A model generated the notes under the pieces. The model did no database searches. It was not told the origin of the DNA and saw only the letters and a program-made list of their open reading frames with translations. Positions 1-6,742 of a DNA stretch of 19,524 nt are shown piece after piece. The position numbers and the translations under genes were made by a program. The DNA comes from Pseudomonadota bacterium (lineage in GTDB: Bacteria; Pseudomonadota; Gammaproteobacteria; Burkholderiales; Burkholderiaceae_C), in contig JAEWPH010000073.1 in NCBI GenBank assembly GCA_023460715.1, positions 1 to 19,524 on the forward strand. The letters are read 5' to 3'. Position 1 is the first letter of the stretch. Every line of letters begins with the position of its first letter.

Positions 1-433
1 CCCTGCGGCAGCGGCCTCGCCGGCACCGGGGGCCGCGCCAGCCGCCGCAGCCCCGCGCAAGCTGCCCCTGGGCGTGCAGGGCGTGGCGCCCGCTGGCGTC
101 ACCGTGCGGGTGAAGGGCGCGGAGATCGGCGGCGATGCGACGGTGCTGGACGTGAGCATCTCGTTCGCCAACCGCATCACCGATTCCACCATGCTGGCCT
201 TGGCCGACACGTATATCCAGGACGAGTCCGGCGCCAAGCTGCACATCAAGCGCCCGGAGGGCAACCGCGACCTCACCATCCGCGAAGGCGAGACGCTCAA
301 CGGCCAGCTGGTGTTCCTGGGCAGCGTGCCGCCCACCGCCCGGCAGCTGAAGCTGGTGTTCAATGACGGCGCCCAGGGCGACAACATCGTCTCGCCGGGC
401 GTCTCCATCGACCTTCCCCTGCAGGGCGGTTGA
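1..433 (+). CDS. C-terminal part of an unrecognised protein (5' end outside window)
   Basis: The frame is open from base 2 to a TGA at 431-433, so only the last ~143 residues are visible and the true start lies to the left of the window. The visible part begins with an Ala/Pro-rich, linker-like stretch. It then becomes a compact acidic domain of about 115 residues with alternating hydrophobic strands (VTVRVKGAEI, VLDVSISFANR, LKLVFND), which suggests an all-beta, Ig-like fold. I do not recognise the family. An internal GTG at 74 could start a shorter form, but the coding pattern clearly continues upstream of it. The stop overlaps the ATG of the OmpA-like gene (TGATG), so the two are very probably co-transcribed and translationally coupled. 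An envelope or secreted role is inferred only from that neighbour. Confidence 0.7.
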   Translation, partial: PAAAASPAPGAAPAAAAPRKLPLGVQGVAPAGVTVRVKGAEIGGDATVLDVSISFANRITDSTMLALADTYIQDESGAKLHIKRPEGNRDLTIREGETLNGQLVFLGSVPPTARQLKLVFNDGAQGDNIVSPGVSIDLPLQGG

Positions 434-1146
434 TGCGCGGCGCCCCATGGCAACGCCGCCTGGCCACGGCGCTGCTGGCGGGCAGCGCGTGTGCTGCCGC
501 CGTCGCCCAAGGCCTGCTGGTGGAGCGCAGCGGGCGGCCCCTGGCCCAGGCCCCGACGGCATTGCAGCCGGTGGCCGAGGCGCACCGAACGCAGTTGAGT
601 CCCCAGAACGTGCAGGGCGGGCTGTCGCCCCAAGGGCCTGCCACCCGGCTGCAGCCGCAGGCCGGGCCGGCGACGGTGCTGCGCGAGGCCGAGGTGCCGG
701 CGGCACGGCTCGCACAGACCCGGGCGCTGCTCGCGGAGTTGAAGGCGCAGCCCACGCCCCAGCAGGCCATCTCCGTCGATCTGCCCGCCGACGTGCTGTT
801 CGACTTCGACCAGGCGACGCTGCGGCCGGACGCCGCGGCTCCGCTCGACAAGGCGGCCGAACTGATCAAGAGCTATGCCCAGGCGCCGCTGCAGGTCGTC
901 GGTCACACCGACAGCAAGGGCACGGACGCCTACAACGACGACCTCTCGCTGCGCCGGGCGCACACCGTGGCCCAGGCGCTGCAGCAGCGCACGGCGCGTC
1001 TGCCCCAGGCGCTGGGACGGGGCGAGCGCGAACCGGTCGCCCCCAATGCGACGCCGGACGGGCGCGATGACCCGCAAGGGCGCCAGCGCAACCGCAGGGT
1101 GCAGATCCTGATTGGTGCGCTTCCCGGGGCCGGGGCACGGAACTGA
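433..1146 (+). CDS. OmpA-family (OmpA C-terminal domain) exported protein
   Basis: This 237-residue protein has a cleavable-type signal (RR, then hydrophobic LATALLAGSACAAA, AVAQ around 23-26), a low-complexity Pro/Gln/Ala linker to about residue 110, and an OmpA C-terminal peptidoglycan-binding domain (~115-228). Family hallmarks seen are VLFDFDQATLRPDA (121-134), VVGHTDSKG (155-163) followed by YNDDLSLRRA (167-176), and the terminal NRRVQILI (220-227). The Asp of GHTD and the Arg of LSLRRA are the expected meso-DAP-contacting residues. There is no N-terminal beta-barrel, so it probably tethers something in the periplasm or outer membrane to the cell wall. The ATG at 433 overlaps the upstream stop; a TTG at 430 is possible but adds one residue only. 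The partner gene upstream is unrecognised. Confidence 0.9.
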   Translation: MRGAPWQRRLATALLAGSACAAAVAQGLLVERSGRPLAQAPTALQPVAEAHRTQLSPQNVQGGLSPQGPATRLQPQAGPATVLREAEVPAARLAQTRALLAELKAQPTPQQAISVDLPADVLFDFDQATLRPDAAAPLDKAAELIKSYAQAPLQVVGHTDSKGTDAYNDDLSLRRAHTVAQALQQRTARLPQALGRGEREPVAPNATPDGRDDPQGRQRNRRVQILIGALPGAGARN

Positions 1147-1251
1147 GTGGATGGCGGCGCCGCCACCGCGGCAATGTGCGCAGGGCCCAGGGCTGTGTCT
1201 TGGACGGGCTGCGGCGTGGCCGTCCCTCCGGCCGGCGCAGCGGGGCCGCGT

Positions 1252-1303
1252 GCTACGTGGGGCGGGTAGCGCTGCGCGCTACGTGGGCCGGGCAGCGCTG
1301 CGC
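1252..1303. repeat. 26-bp tandem duplication at the DUF1513 stop codon
   Basis: Two adjacent 26-bp units, 1252-1277 and 1278-1303, differ at 2 positions. Both begin GCTACGTGG and end AGCGCTGCGC. The unit boundary falls next to the minus-strand stop codon (1279-1281), so the duplication spans the end of the DUF1513 gene and may have set its present C-terminus (ARSAARPT). Confidence 0.75.
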
Positions 1304-2439
1304 GCGACCGCCCAGTGGTTGTCCATGCGGGCGCCGTCCAGGCTGCGGGCATGTGGATGGCGCTGCGGGTGCTGGAGTGCGTCCTGCAGCGAATGCGTCA
1401 CCCCCGCCGCCCAGAGCTGCTGGCGGTCCACCGCCAGCGCGCAGACCTCGGACAGGGCGACCAGGCCGTGCCAGGCGCCTTGCGGCTCGAAGGTGGCGAT
1501 GCCGTTCGCCCGCGGACAGCTCACGGCCCAGCCCGATGCCGTGGCCGCAATGCTGCCGCCGTAGCCCTGGATGCTGCGGGCAACGTCCTGCGGGGCGCTC
1601 GCCACACGCAGGGCCTGGCCGTCGAAGAGGGCGAGGATGGGCGCCGAATGCCTGGCGGCCAGGTCGTCGTGCTCGGCCTGCAGGGCGACGCCCAGCACGC
1701 GGCGGTCTGCGCTCCAGGCCAGGTGGCGCAGGCTCAGGCGCGGGTCCTGCAGCCGCCATTGGCCCAGCAGCTCGCCGCGGCGGCCGTCCAGGCGCACGAT
1801 GGAAGAATCCATGGTGTGCAGGTCGCGCTTGACGCGGCCGGTCTCCGGTGCCGTGGGCACGCCGCCGTTGGCGACGATGAGGTTGCGCTCGCCGCTGCCT
1901 TCGGCCGCGGGCGCCCAGAGGAGTTCATGCGCGTCGATGCCGTGCGTGGACCATTCGGCCTCGGTCTCCAGGCTGCGCGCATCGCGCCGGGCGACCAGGC
2001 TGGCACCGGTATCGATATCGGTCTCGGTCGTGTAGATGTGGCGGCCGTTGGGGCTGCCGATCACGTGGCCGTTGAACGAGCGCGTGGGGTCCACCCAGTG
2101 CCAGAGCGGCTCGGCGTCGGCGCCGCCAGGATGCCAGCGCAGCAGCCAGTCGCCGGGCCGGCGTGCCGTGGCCAGGATGCTGCCGTCCGGCAGCGGGTGC
2201 ACGCCGTGCGCGCGCGTGGGCACTTCCAGTTCATGCAGCACGCTGACGGGGGCGTCGGGGGCTCCGGGCGCGGCCAGCAGCCCGATGCGGTATCCGCCGT
2301 CCGCCTGCTGCCAAGCGGCGGCCAGCTGCAGCGCGCGGAGCGGCTCGGCGGCCGCCCGTGCGAGCATCGGTGCGGTCAGCAGGCCGCTGACCCAGGCCAG
2401 GGCGCCGCGCCGCGACACCAGGGGTGAGAAGGCCGCCAT
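1279..2439 (-). CDS. DUF1513 domain protein, Tat-exported beta-propeller
   Basis: This 386-residue protein has a twin-arginine signal (SRRGALAW at 9-16, then a hydrophobic stretch ending ARA). It belongs to the DUF1513 family, recognised from GHVIGSPNGRHIYTTETDID and THGIDAHELLW, and its repeated WD-like strands fit a beta-propeller. Its biochemical function is unknown to me. It is the last gene of the imelysin/DHOR set; the association of DUF1513 with imelysin and di-heme oxidoreductase genes is known from Pseudomonas-type loci. I chose the ATG at 2439 because it gives a short Tat n-region, leaves a 7-nt gap to the upstream stop, and has GGGGA ~11 nt upstream. An in-frame ATG at 2463 would overlap the upstream gene and lacks a Shine-Dalgarno. 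Tat export suggests it folds, or takes a cofactor, before export; no cofactor motif is evident. Confidence 0.88.
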   Translation of the reverse strand: MAAFSPLVSRRGALAWVSGLLTAPMLARAAAEPLRALQLAAAWQQADGGYRIGLLAAPGAPDAPVSVLHELEVPTRAHGVHPLPDGSILATARRPGDWLLRWHPGGADAEPLWHWVDPTRSFNGHVIGSPNGRHIYTTETDIDTGASLVARRDARSLETEAEWSTHGIDAHELLWAPAAEGSGERNLIVANGGVPTAPETGRVKRDLHTMDSSIVRLDGRRGELLGQWRLQDPRLSLRHLAWSADRRVLGVALQAEHDDLAARHSAPILALFDGQALRVASAPQDVARSIQGYGGSIAATASGWAVSCPRANGIATFEPQGAWHGLVALSEVCALAVDRQQLWAAGVTHSLQDALQHPQRHPHARSLDGARMDNHWAVARSAARPT

Positions 2440-2446
2440 GGCCCGA

Positions 2447-3556
2447 TCAATCCCCGTCGGCATCCGAGAAGCCGATGCTCACCTGCAGCGCGGGCGCGAT
2501 CTCGGCCTCTGCCAGGCGCTTTAGGGCGGACAGCGCCTTCGCCACCTGCTGCACCTGCGTGCCGTTGTTCTGGCCGGCGCGGGTCAGGGCCGAGAAGGCG
2601 GAGTCGATGTCCTGCGTGGTCTTCACCAGCCGGTCGGCCAGCGGGTTCAGGCCGCGGCCGCGCAGGTAGGTTTCGAGCGGTACCAGCGCCTGTCCCGGGG
2701 CGGGCACGGCGGCCTCGGCGGGCAGCACCGCCAGCGTGCGCAGCGTGCTCCATTCGGCCGTCCAAGCCTCGGCGGTCAGTGCGCTGGCGGCGCGCGGGTA
2801 GTCGGGCGCGCGCGTGCCCTGCGCGGCGCGCAGAGGCTTTTCCATGTGGGCCCAGCGCAGGCGCTCGATGCCGCCCACCCACTGGTTGATGAACTCGCCC
2901 ATGGCCTGGGTGGAGCGCTCCTGCTCGTCCTCGGCGCCCCAGTCAGTGGTGGATGCCTCCTTGAACGCGGCTTGCAGCGCCAGCGCCTCGCGCTCCACAT
3001 CCAGGGCGACTTCGACGGCGTAGCTGCAGGCCGGCGATGCGGGCCGCACGGGCTGCGTCCACAGCAGCCACTCCAGCGCCGGCAGGCCCTTGGCAGGCGT
3101 GCCCACGCGCTCGAACGCTTTCGCGCCCTGAGGCTGGGTCTTGATGGCGCGCTCGATGAGCTGCGGGCGGGTGGGCGCGAAATCGATCTGCCGCTGCGCG
3201 CGCCGCGACACCACGGGGCCGACGGCCACGGCGGAGAGGCTTTCCCAGGCCAGCATGGCCTTCTGCCACGCCGTGCGCGCATCGCCCAGGGCGGCCTCCG
3301 GCTGGGCAGCCGGGGCGGCGCACAGGGCGCGCAGTGCCGCTGGCAAGGCCTGCGATACCTGGGCAAAGTCGGCCGAGCGGGGCTGGCCCCAGTGGGCATA
3401 TAGGCCTTGCAGCGCATGCGTGGTGTCGTAGAACGGCACGGCGTCCTGGCGCCATTGGCTCTGGGCGTGCGCAACGGGCGCGAGCAGGGCGCCCGCGGCC
3501 AACAGGGCGGCACAACCCAGGCGCCGCACGGCAGATGGGGATGGAACAGCGGTCAT
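2447..3556 (-). CDS. Imelysin family (M75-type) protein, second paralogue
   Basis: This 369-residue secreted protein has a signal peptide (RRLGCAALLAAGALLAPVAHAQ, mature from about residue 31). It is an all-helical imelysin-fold protein with a tandem four-helix-bundle pattern. Key stretches are AWQKAMLAWESLSAVAVGP (96-114), GLPALEWLLW (157-166) and, near the C-terminus, LETYLRGRGLNPLADRL. Imelysin and EfeO-type proteins usually carry GxHxxE; here the aligned segment is GLPALE, with Pro in place of His. Metal binding, if retained, must therefore differ from the partner imelysin at 5201-6406. The start codon overlaps the DHOR stop by 4 nt (ATGA), indicating translational coupling. The frame stays open upstream to 3754, but that extension lies inside the DHOR gene and lacks a signal sequence. 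A periplasmic iron-related role is inferred. Confidence 0.9.
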   Translation of the reverse strand: MTAVPSPSAVRRLGCAALLAAGALLAPVAHAQSQWRQDAVPFYDTTHALQGLYAHWGQPRSADFAQVSQALPAALRALCAAPAAQPEAALGDARTAWQKAMLAWESLSAVAVGPVVSRRAQRQIDFAPTRPQLIERAIKTQPQGAKAFERVGTPAKGLPALEWLLWTQPVRPASPACSYAVEVALDVEREALALQAAFKEASTTDWGAEDEQERSTQAMGEFINQWVGGIERLRWAHMEKPLRAAQGTRAPDYPRAASALTAEAWTAEWSTLRTLAVLPAEAAVPAPGQALVPLETYLRGRGLNPLADRLVKTTQDIDSAFSALTRAGQNNGTQVQQVAKALSALKRLAEAEIAPALQVSIGFSDADGD

Positions 3557-5028
3557 AGAGACTCCACGAACTTGACCAGCGCATCGCGCTCGGCCTGGTC
3601 CATTTTCAGCACATTCTGCTTGGCGCCCTCGGCCTCGCCGCCATGCCAGAGGATGGCCTCCAGCACGCCGCGGGCGCGGCCGTCGTGCAGCAGGCGGGTG
3701 TGGCCGTTCACGTCCTTGATGAGGCCGGTGCCCCACAGCGGCGGGGTCTTCCACTGCCTTCCGCTGGCGGCGAAGTCGGGGCGGTTGTCGGCCAGTGCCT
3801 CGCCCATGTCGTGCAGCAGCATGTCGGTGTAGGGCCAGATGCGCTGGCCGTGCAGGGCCTTGCTGGTCAGGCGAGGAAACACGCCCTCACTGGGCCCGCT
3901 CTTGGTCACGTAGCTCGGCCGGTGGCAGGTGGCGCACTGGGCCTGGGCGAACAGCGCCTGGCCGCGCAGCACCTGCGCATTGTTGGTGTTGCGGCGGGCA
4001 GGCGGAGCCAGCGTGGCCTGGTAGAACACCACGTCGTCGAAGGTCTTGTCGTCGATCTCCACGCCGGGCTGGCCCTTGGTGCCGGCGCTCTTGCCGCTGG
4101 GCGCGGCCAGGCAGTCCTTCTGTGCGGGGGTACAGGTCTCGGCAGAAAAGTGGCGCGAGGTGATGCCCATGTCGCCCTGGAAGGCGCCGCCGGTCTGGTG
4201 GGCGATGGTGGCCACGTTGCCCTTCCAGCCGAAGCGGCCGATCAGCATCTTGCCGGACGGCGCGTCCCACACGCGGTTGGGCACGCCGCGGATGGGGCCG
4301 CCGGCCCGGGCCTGGTCCGCCGCATTGGCGAGGATGTCCGCTTCGTCGATGGCCTCCAGCAGGCCCACACCGATGATCTGCGGCGCGATGCGCGGACTGA
4401 CCATCACGTCCTTGTGCATCGGTCCGTAGCCCAGGTCGGCAAAGCCGTAGTGGGGCTTCAGCAGGCTGTAGGGGGTGCCGTCGGCGAACCGGCCATTGAG
4501 GGTCTCGTAGCGCAGCGTCACGCGGCCTTCAGGCTTGACCCCGGTGATGGCCGCGTTGTTGAACTGGTCGCCATACACCGGGTCGTGCTTGGGCCCGCCG
4601 TGTGCGTCGGCACCGGGAATCGACAGGCGCATGAGCAGCGCCACCGCCGGGTCCCGGGTCTCGCCCAGGCGGTTGAAGATCTCCGGCGGCTCGCCGCGGC
4701 CGTCCTGCACGTGGCAGCCGCCGCAGGAGCGCGCGATGAAGTGCGGTCCGAGCCCGTCGCGCGCCTTGGTGGAGGCCGGTGCCTCCACCCAGTTGCGGCG
4801 GAAGAACGAGTTGCCGATCACGAAGCGCGTGCGCTCCGGATCCTCCAGGTTCGCGGCGGGGAACGAAAAGGCGTTGCGGCCCGTGGCGTACACGGTGGTG
4901 TCGCCACCGGTCTTCTCGCCCAGCGGATCCGCATCCGTGGCCGCCGTGAGCCCGCCCATAGTGAATACGCCGGCACTGGCTAAGAACAAGCGCCAAGCTT
5001 GGCGACGGTAGGGGGCAGGTGAAAGCAT
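3553..5028 (-). CDS. Di-heme oxidoreductase family protein (DHOR, MauG/CCP-like)
   Basis: This 491-residue periplasmic c-type cytochrome is exported by an N-terminal hydrophobic segment (LFLASAGVFTMGGLTAA). It has exactly two covalent heme motifs, CGGCH (102-106) and CATCH (365-369), in the order and spacing expected for the DHOR family (Pfam PF06537, formerly called thiol oxidoreductase). Family stretches include GPHFIARSCGGCHVQDGRG, GFGWKG-like RFGWKGN (265-271), and WKTPPLWGTGLI with HDGRA near the C-terminus. Such proteins are relatives of di-heme peroxidases; the substrate here is unknown. Lying between two imelysin genes, it may oxidise ferrous iron or remove peroxide during iron handling, much as the heme peroxidase EfeB accompanies EfeO. 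That is inference. No clear Shine-Dalgarno precedes the ATG, and 172 nt with a hairpin-rich repeat separate it from the upstream imelysin gene. Confidence 0.93.
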   Translation of the reverse strand: MLSPAPYRRQAWRLFLASAGVFTMGGLTAATDADPLGEKTGGDTTVYATGRNAFSFPAANLEDPERTRFVIGNSFFRRNWVEAPASTKARDGLGPHFIARSCGGCHVQDGRGEPPEIFNRLGETRDPAVALLMRLSIPGADAHGGPKHDPVYGDQFNNAAITGVKPEGRVTLRYETLNGRFADGTPYSLLKPHYGFADLGYGPMHKDVMVSPRIAPQIIGVGLLEAIDEADILANAADQARAGGPIRGVPNRVWDAPSGKMLIGRFGWKGNVATIAHQTGGAFQGDMGITSRHFSAETCTPAQKDCLAAPSGKSAGTKGQPGVEIDDKTFDDVVFYQATLAPPARRNTNNAQVLRGQALFAQAQCATCHRPSYVTKSGPSEGVFPRLTSKALHGQRIWPYTDMLLHDMGEALADNRPDFAASGRQWKTPPLWGTGLIKDVNGHTRLLHDGRARGVLEAILWHGGEAEGAKQNVLKMDQAERDALVKFVESL

Positions 5029-5068
5029 GTCGATGTGACGGCGCCTAAGTCAGGTCACCGCGAATGGG

Positions 5069-5190
5069 GAGGGCGCGGCCGCGCCAGTGGCCGCCGCGCA
5101 AGGGCCGCCCCGCCGCGCTGGCGGCGTCCCCCTTCCCGCATCGCGCAGCGGTGCGAGAGAAGGGGGAAGCGGCGCAGCCGCTCAGGGGGT
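5069..5190. repeat. Multi-hairpin GC-rich intergenic repeat element
   Basis: A chain of inverted repeats fills the gap between the first imelysin and the DHOR gene: the perfect palindrome GGCGCGGCCGCGCC (5072-5085); CGCCGC/GCGGCG with a 4-nt loop (5111-5126); a longer hairpin with arms CCCCCTTC (5128-5135) and GAAGGGGG (5159-5166), inside which TCGCGC can pair with GTGCGA; and AGCGGC/GCCGCT with a 3-nt loop (5168-5182). The layout and wording resemble a dispersed repeat I recall from Comamonadaceae intergenic regions. Only this copy is in the window, so dispersal cannot be shown here. Its position inside the operon could affect termination, mRNA processing or the ratio of imelysin to downstream genes. 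Confidence 0.6.
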
Positions 5191-5200
5191 TGTCGCATGT

Positions 5201-6406
5201 TCAGGGCTGCACCAGCGTCAGCTTGGTGATGCCGATGGCGTTGGCGGCCTCGACCAGGTCCTTGCTTTGCTGCGTCAGGCTGTCGATGGTCTTCTGGATG
5301 CGCAGGCGGCCGGGAGCATCGTTGCCGCCGATGATCTCACGGTCGAAGGGGGCCTGGATGCCTTCCGCAGCCTGCACCGAGGCGGCAATCTGTTTGGAGG
5401 TCTTGTCCGCCAGCGCCGCATCCTTGGCGGCGACGAGGTCGCGCAGCGAGGCACCCTTGACGACGCTGCCATCGGCGCGCTTGTACTCGCCCAGCCACAC
5501 GTTCTGGATGCCCTGGGCATTGGTGACCGCGTCGCGGTGGGTGTTGTCCGAGAAGCACGAATGCTCGTCTTCCTGGTCCTGGCTGTTCAGCGCCACCTCC
5601 AGCCGCTCGCCGGCCAGTTCGCCGCGCGACAGCGAACCCAGGCCCACCAGCATCTTGCGCACCGACTCCTGACCACCCTTGACGAACTGGGCGCGGTAGT
5701 TGTTCTTGACCTTCGGATCCCAGGCCTTCACCAGGAAGGTCAGGTCGTCGATGAGCAGCTCGGTCACCACGTTCAGGTACTGGCGGCGGCGGTCGGCGTT
5801 CTTGGCCTTGCCGTCCACGAAGTCCTCGAAATTGCGATCGCCCGGGCCGGTCTCGGACAGGTCCTGGCCCCACAGGAAGAACTCGATGGCATGCCAGCCC
5901 GTGGCGATGTTCTCCTCGCCGCCGCGCTCGTTCTGCGCGGCCAGGGCCTTCTTGGTGATGGCGAACTTGCGGTTGTTGATCAGGCCTGAATCGGGCTTGC
6001 CTTCCACGCTGTCCACATACGACTCATCCATTGGCCAGGCATTGAGCTGGCCTTCGGGCCCGTTGTCGTCGTCGATCGGGCCGCCATAGAACCGGAAGGC
6101 CTCGGTCTGGCCGTAGAACTCGCGGGCGGCCAGCCAGGTCTTGCGGGCTTCGGCCAGCGTCTCCGCCGACGGCTTGGCGGTGAACGCCTTGATCGCGGTC
6201 TGCATGGCCTTGGCGCTGTCCAGTGTGTCGAGGTAGTTGGCATGCACCAGCGTGGCGTAGTGCGTGGCCACGGCGTTGGCCGTGACCGGCTGCTGGGCGG
6301 TCGTGGCCGCCGCCTGGGGAGCCTGCTGCGCCAGCGCCACCGGGCCCAGCGTGCACGTGGCCAGCACGGCGGCGATGGCGGTGGTCTTGAAGAGGTGGCT
6401 TGTCAT
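5201..6406 (-). CDS. Imelysin family (M75-type, IcmP/EfeO-like) periplasmic protein
   Basis: This 401-residue protein has a Sec signal (IAAVLATCTLGPVALAQQ, cleavage near residue 26). The imelysin domain runs from about residue 45 to the end. It contains the family GxHxxE motif as GWHAIE (170-175) in the context GWHAIEFFLWGQD, plus WPMDESYVDSV (124-134). Imelysin-like proteins such as Pseudomonas IcmP and the EfeO C-terminal domain are periplasmic or surface iron-associated proteins; peptidase activity is doubtful for most. The ATG at 6406 is preceded by AGGAGA with 6-nt spacing and is directly followed by a signal peptide, so it is preferred over the longer open frame to 6604. This is the first gene of the operon and is read from a promoter with a Fur-like box 170-200 nt upstream. 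No EfeU-type permease is adjacent. Confidence 0.93.
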   Translation of the reverse strand: MTSHLFKTTAIAAVLATCTLGPVALAQQAPQAAATTAQQPVTANAVATHYATLVHANYLDTLDSAKAMQTAIKAFTAKPSAETLAEARKTWLAAREFYGQTEAFRFYGGPIDDDNGPEGQLNAWPMDESYVDSVEGKPDSGLINNRKFAITKKALAAQNERGGEENIATGWHAIEFFLWGQDLSETGPGDRNFEDFVDGKAKNADRRRQYLNVVTELLIDDLTFLVKAWDPKVKNNYRAQFVKGGQESVRKMLVGLGSLSRGELAGERLEVALNSQDQEDEHSCFSDNTHRDAVTNAQGIQNVWLGEYKRADGSVVKGASLRDLVAAKDAALADKTSKQIAASVQAAEGIQAPFDREIIGGNDAPGRLRIQKTIDSLTQQSKDLVEAANAIGITKLTLVQP

Positions 6407-6578
6407 GCAATGTCTCCTGGAACGAAAGGTGGCGGGCCCGTAGCGCATGTGCTGCCGCGGGCAGCGGCATGCCGATGCCACGCGGTGCGTGGAACGGGAG
6501 GGGCCGGGAGGGGAGGGCGAACCTGACGCTGGGTGGTGCGCGCGGGGCTGCACTGCCGGTCGGTTCATGGCGCGGGTG

Positions 6579-6584
6579 ATTATA
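6579..6584 (-). promoter_or_regulatory. Perfect -10 hexamer for the imelysin/DHOR operon
   Basis: The minus strand reads TATAAT here, a perfect sigma70 -10 in one of the few AT-rich stretches of the window. With a 17-bp spacer the -35 would fall at AAGATG, which is poor; with 21 bp it would be TTGAAA. A weak -35 is compatible with the operator-type palindrome lying in the spacer. Transcription from here would give a leader of roughly 165 nt before the ATG at 6406. Confidence 0.6.
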
Positions 6585-6588
6585 TGAA

Positions 6589-6603
6589 TGCGATTTATTT
6601 GCA
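6589..6603. promoter_or_regulatory. Fur-box-like palindrome overlapping the promoter spacer
   Basis: The 15-mer TGCGATTTATTTGCA matches the 7-1-7 Fur consensus (TGATAAT-N-ATTATCA) at 10 of 14 informative positions. It is flanked by matching bases that extend the palindrome to ATGC...GCAT. It lies directly upstream of the -10 hexamer, where a bound repressor would block RNA polymerase. Fur control fits the iron-linked imelysin genes it precedes, and imelysin loci are known Fur targets in Pseudomonas. The assignment is by eye only. Confidence 0.6.
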
Positions 6604-6658
6604 TCTTTCAATCTCTGACGCCGTGCAAGGGATAGCGCGGCAGGCGGGTGTCTTGCGG

Positions 6659-6703
6659 ATGTCACGGAAGCTTCACGCCGACGTCATCGGCGGTTTCTAC
6701 GCT
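6659..6703 (+). promoter_or_regulatory. Candidate Pho box with downstream -10, PhoX-family gene
   Basis: Three heptamers occur at an exact 11-bp period: ATGTCAC (6659-6665), GCTTCAC (6670-6676) and ACGTCAT (6681-6687). They resemble the PhoB recognition half-site CTGTCAT/C at 5, 4 and 5 of 7 positions, with the 4-nt spacers typical of Pho boxes. A possible -10, TACGCT (6698-6703), starts 10 nt after the last unit, the spacing expected when PhoB sites replace the -35. The ATG is 40 nt further on. PhoX-type phosphatases are classical PhoB targets, which raises the prior. Confidence 0.5.
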
Positions 6704-6742
6704 CCCGTGGTTTGCACAACCTACCCACCCACGAGGACTTCC

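Larger units (their letters stand above)
6407..6742. other. Divergent intergenic region between imelysin operon and PhoX-family gene
   Basis: These 336 nt hold no convincing gene. The frames running in from both sides lack signal peptides and use poor codons. The 6575-6610 segment is conspicuously AT-rich against the GC-rich background and carries the minus-strand promoter and Fur-like palindrome. The segment 6659-6703 carries the plus-strand Pho-box-like repeats and a candidate -10. The minus-strand leader (about 165 nt, 6407-6572) is GC-rich, and I saw no riboswitch or hairpin in it that I would name. Confidence 0.6.

Noticed and set aside
1153..1164. GGCGGCGCCGCC palindrome after the OmpA-like gene as a terminator
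   Set aside because: No U-tract and no room for a loop; in this composition such palindromes arise by chance.
1315..2427. 370-codon plus-strand frame opposite DUF1513
   Set aside because: The minus frame has a Tat signal and family motifs; this frame does not.
3643..4983. 446-codon plus-strand frame opposite DHOR
   Set aside because: It mirrors the DHOR gene, which has two heme motifs and a signal segment; the mirror has no recognisable motif.
3553..5028. RR near the DHOR N-terminus as a Tat signal
   Set aside because: c-type cytochromes are exported unfolded by Sec before heme attachment, and the residues after RR do not follow the Tat consensus.
6533..6742. N-terminal extension of the PhoX-family protein
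   Set aside because: It would translate across the promoter elements and place the Tat motif about 100 residues in; the ATG at 6743 has a GAGG and a normal PhoX lead.
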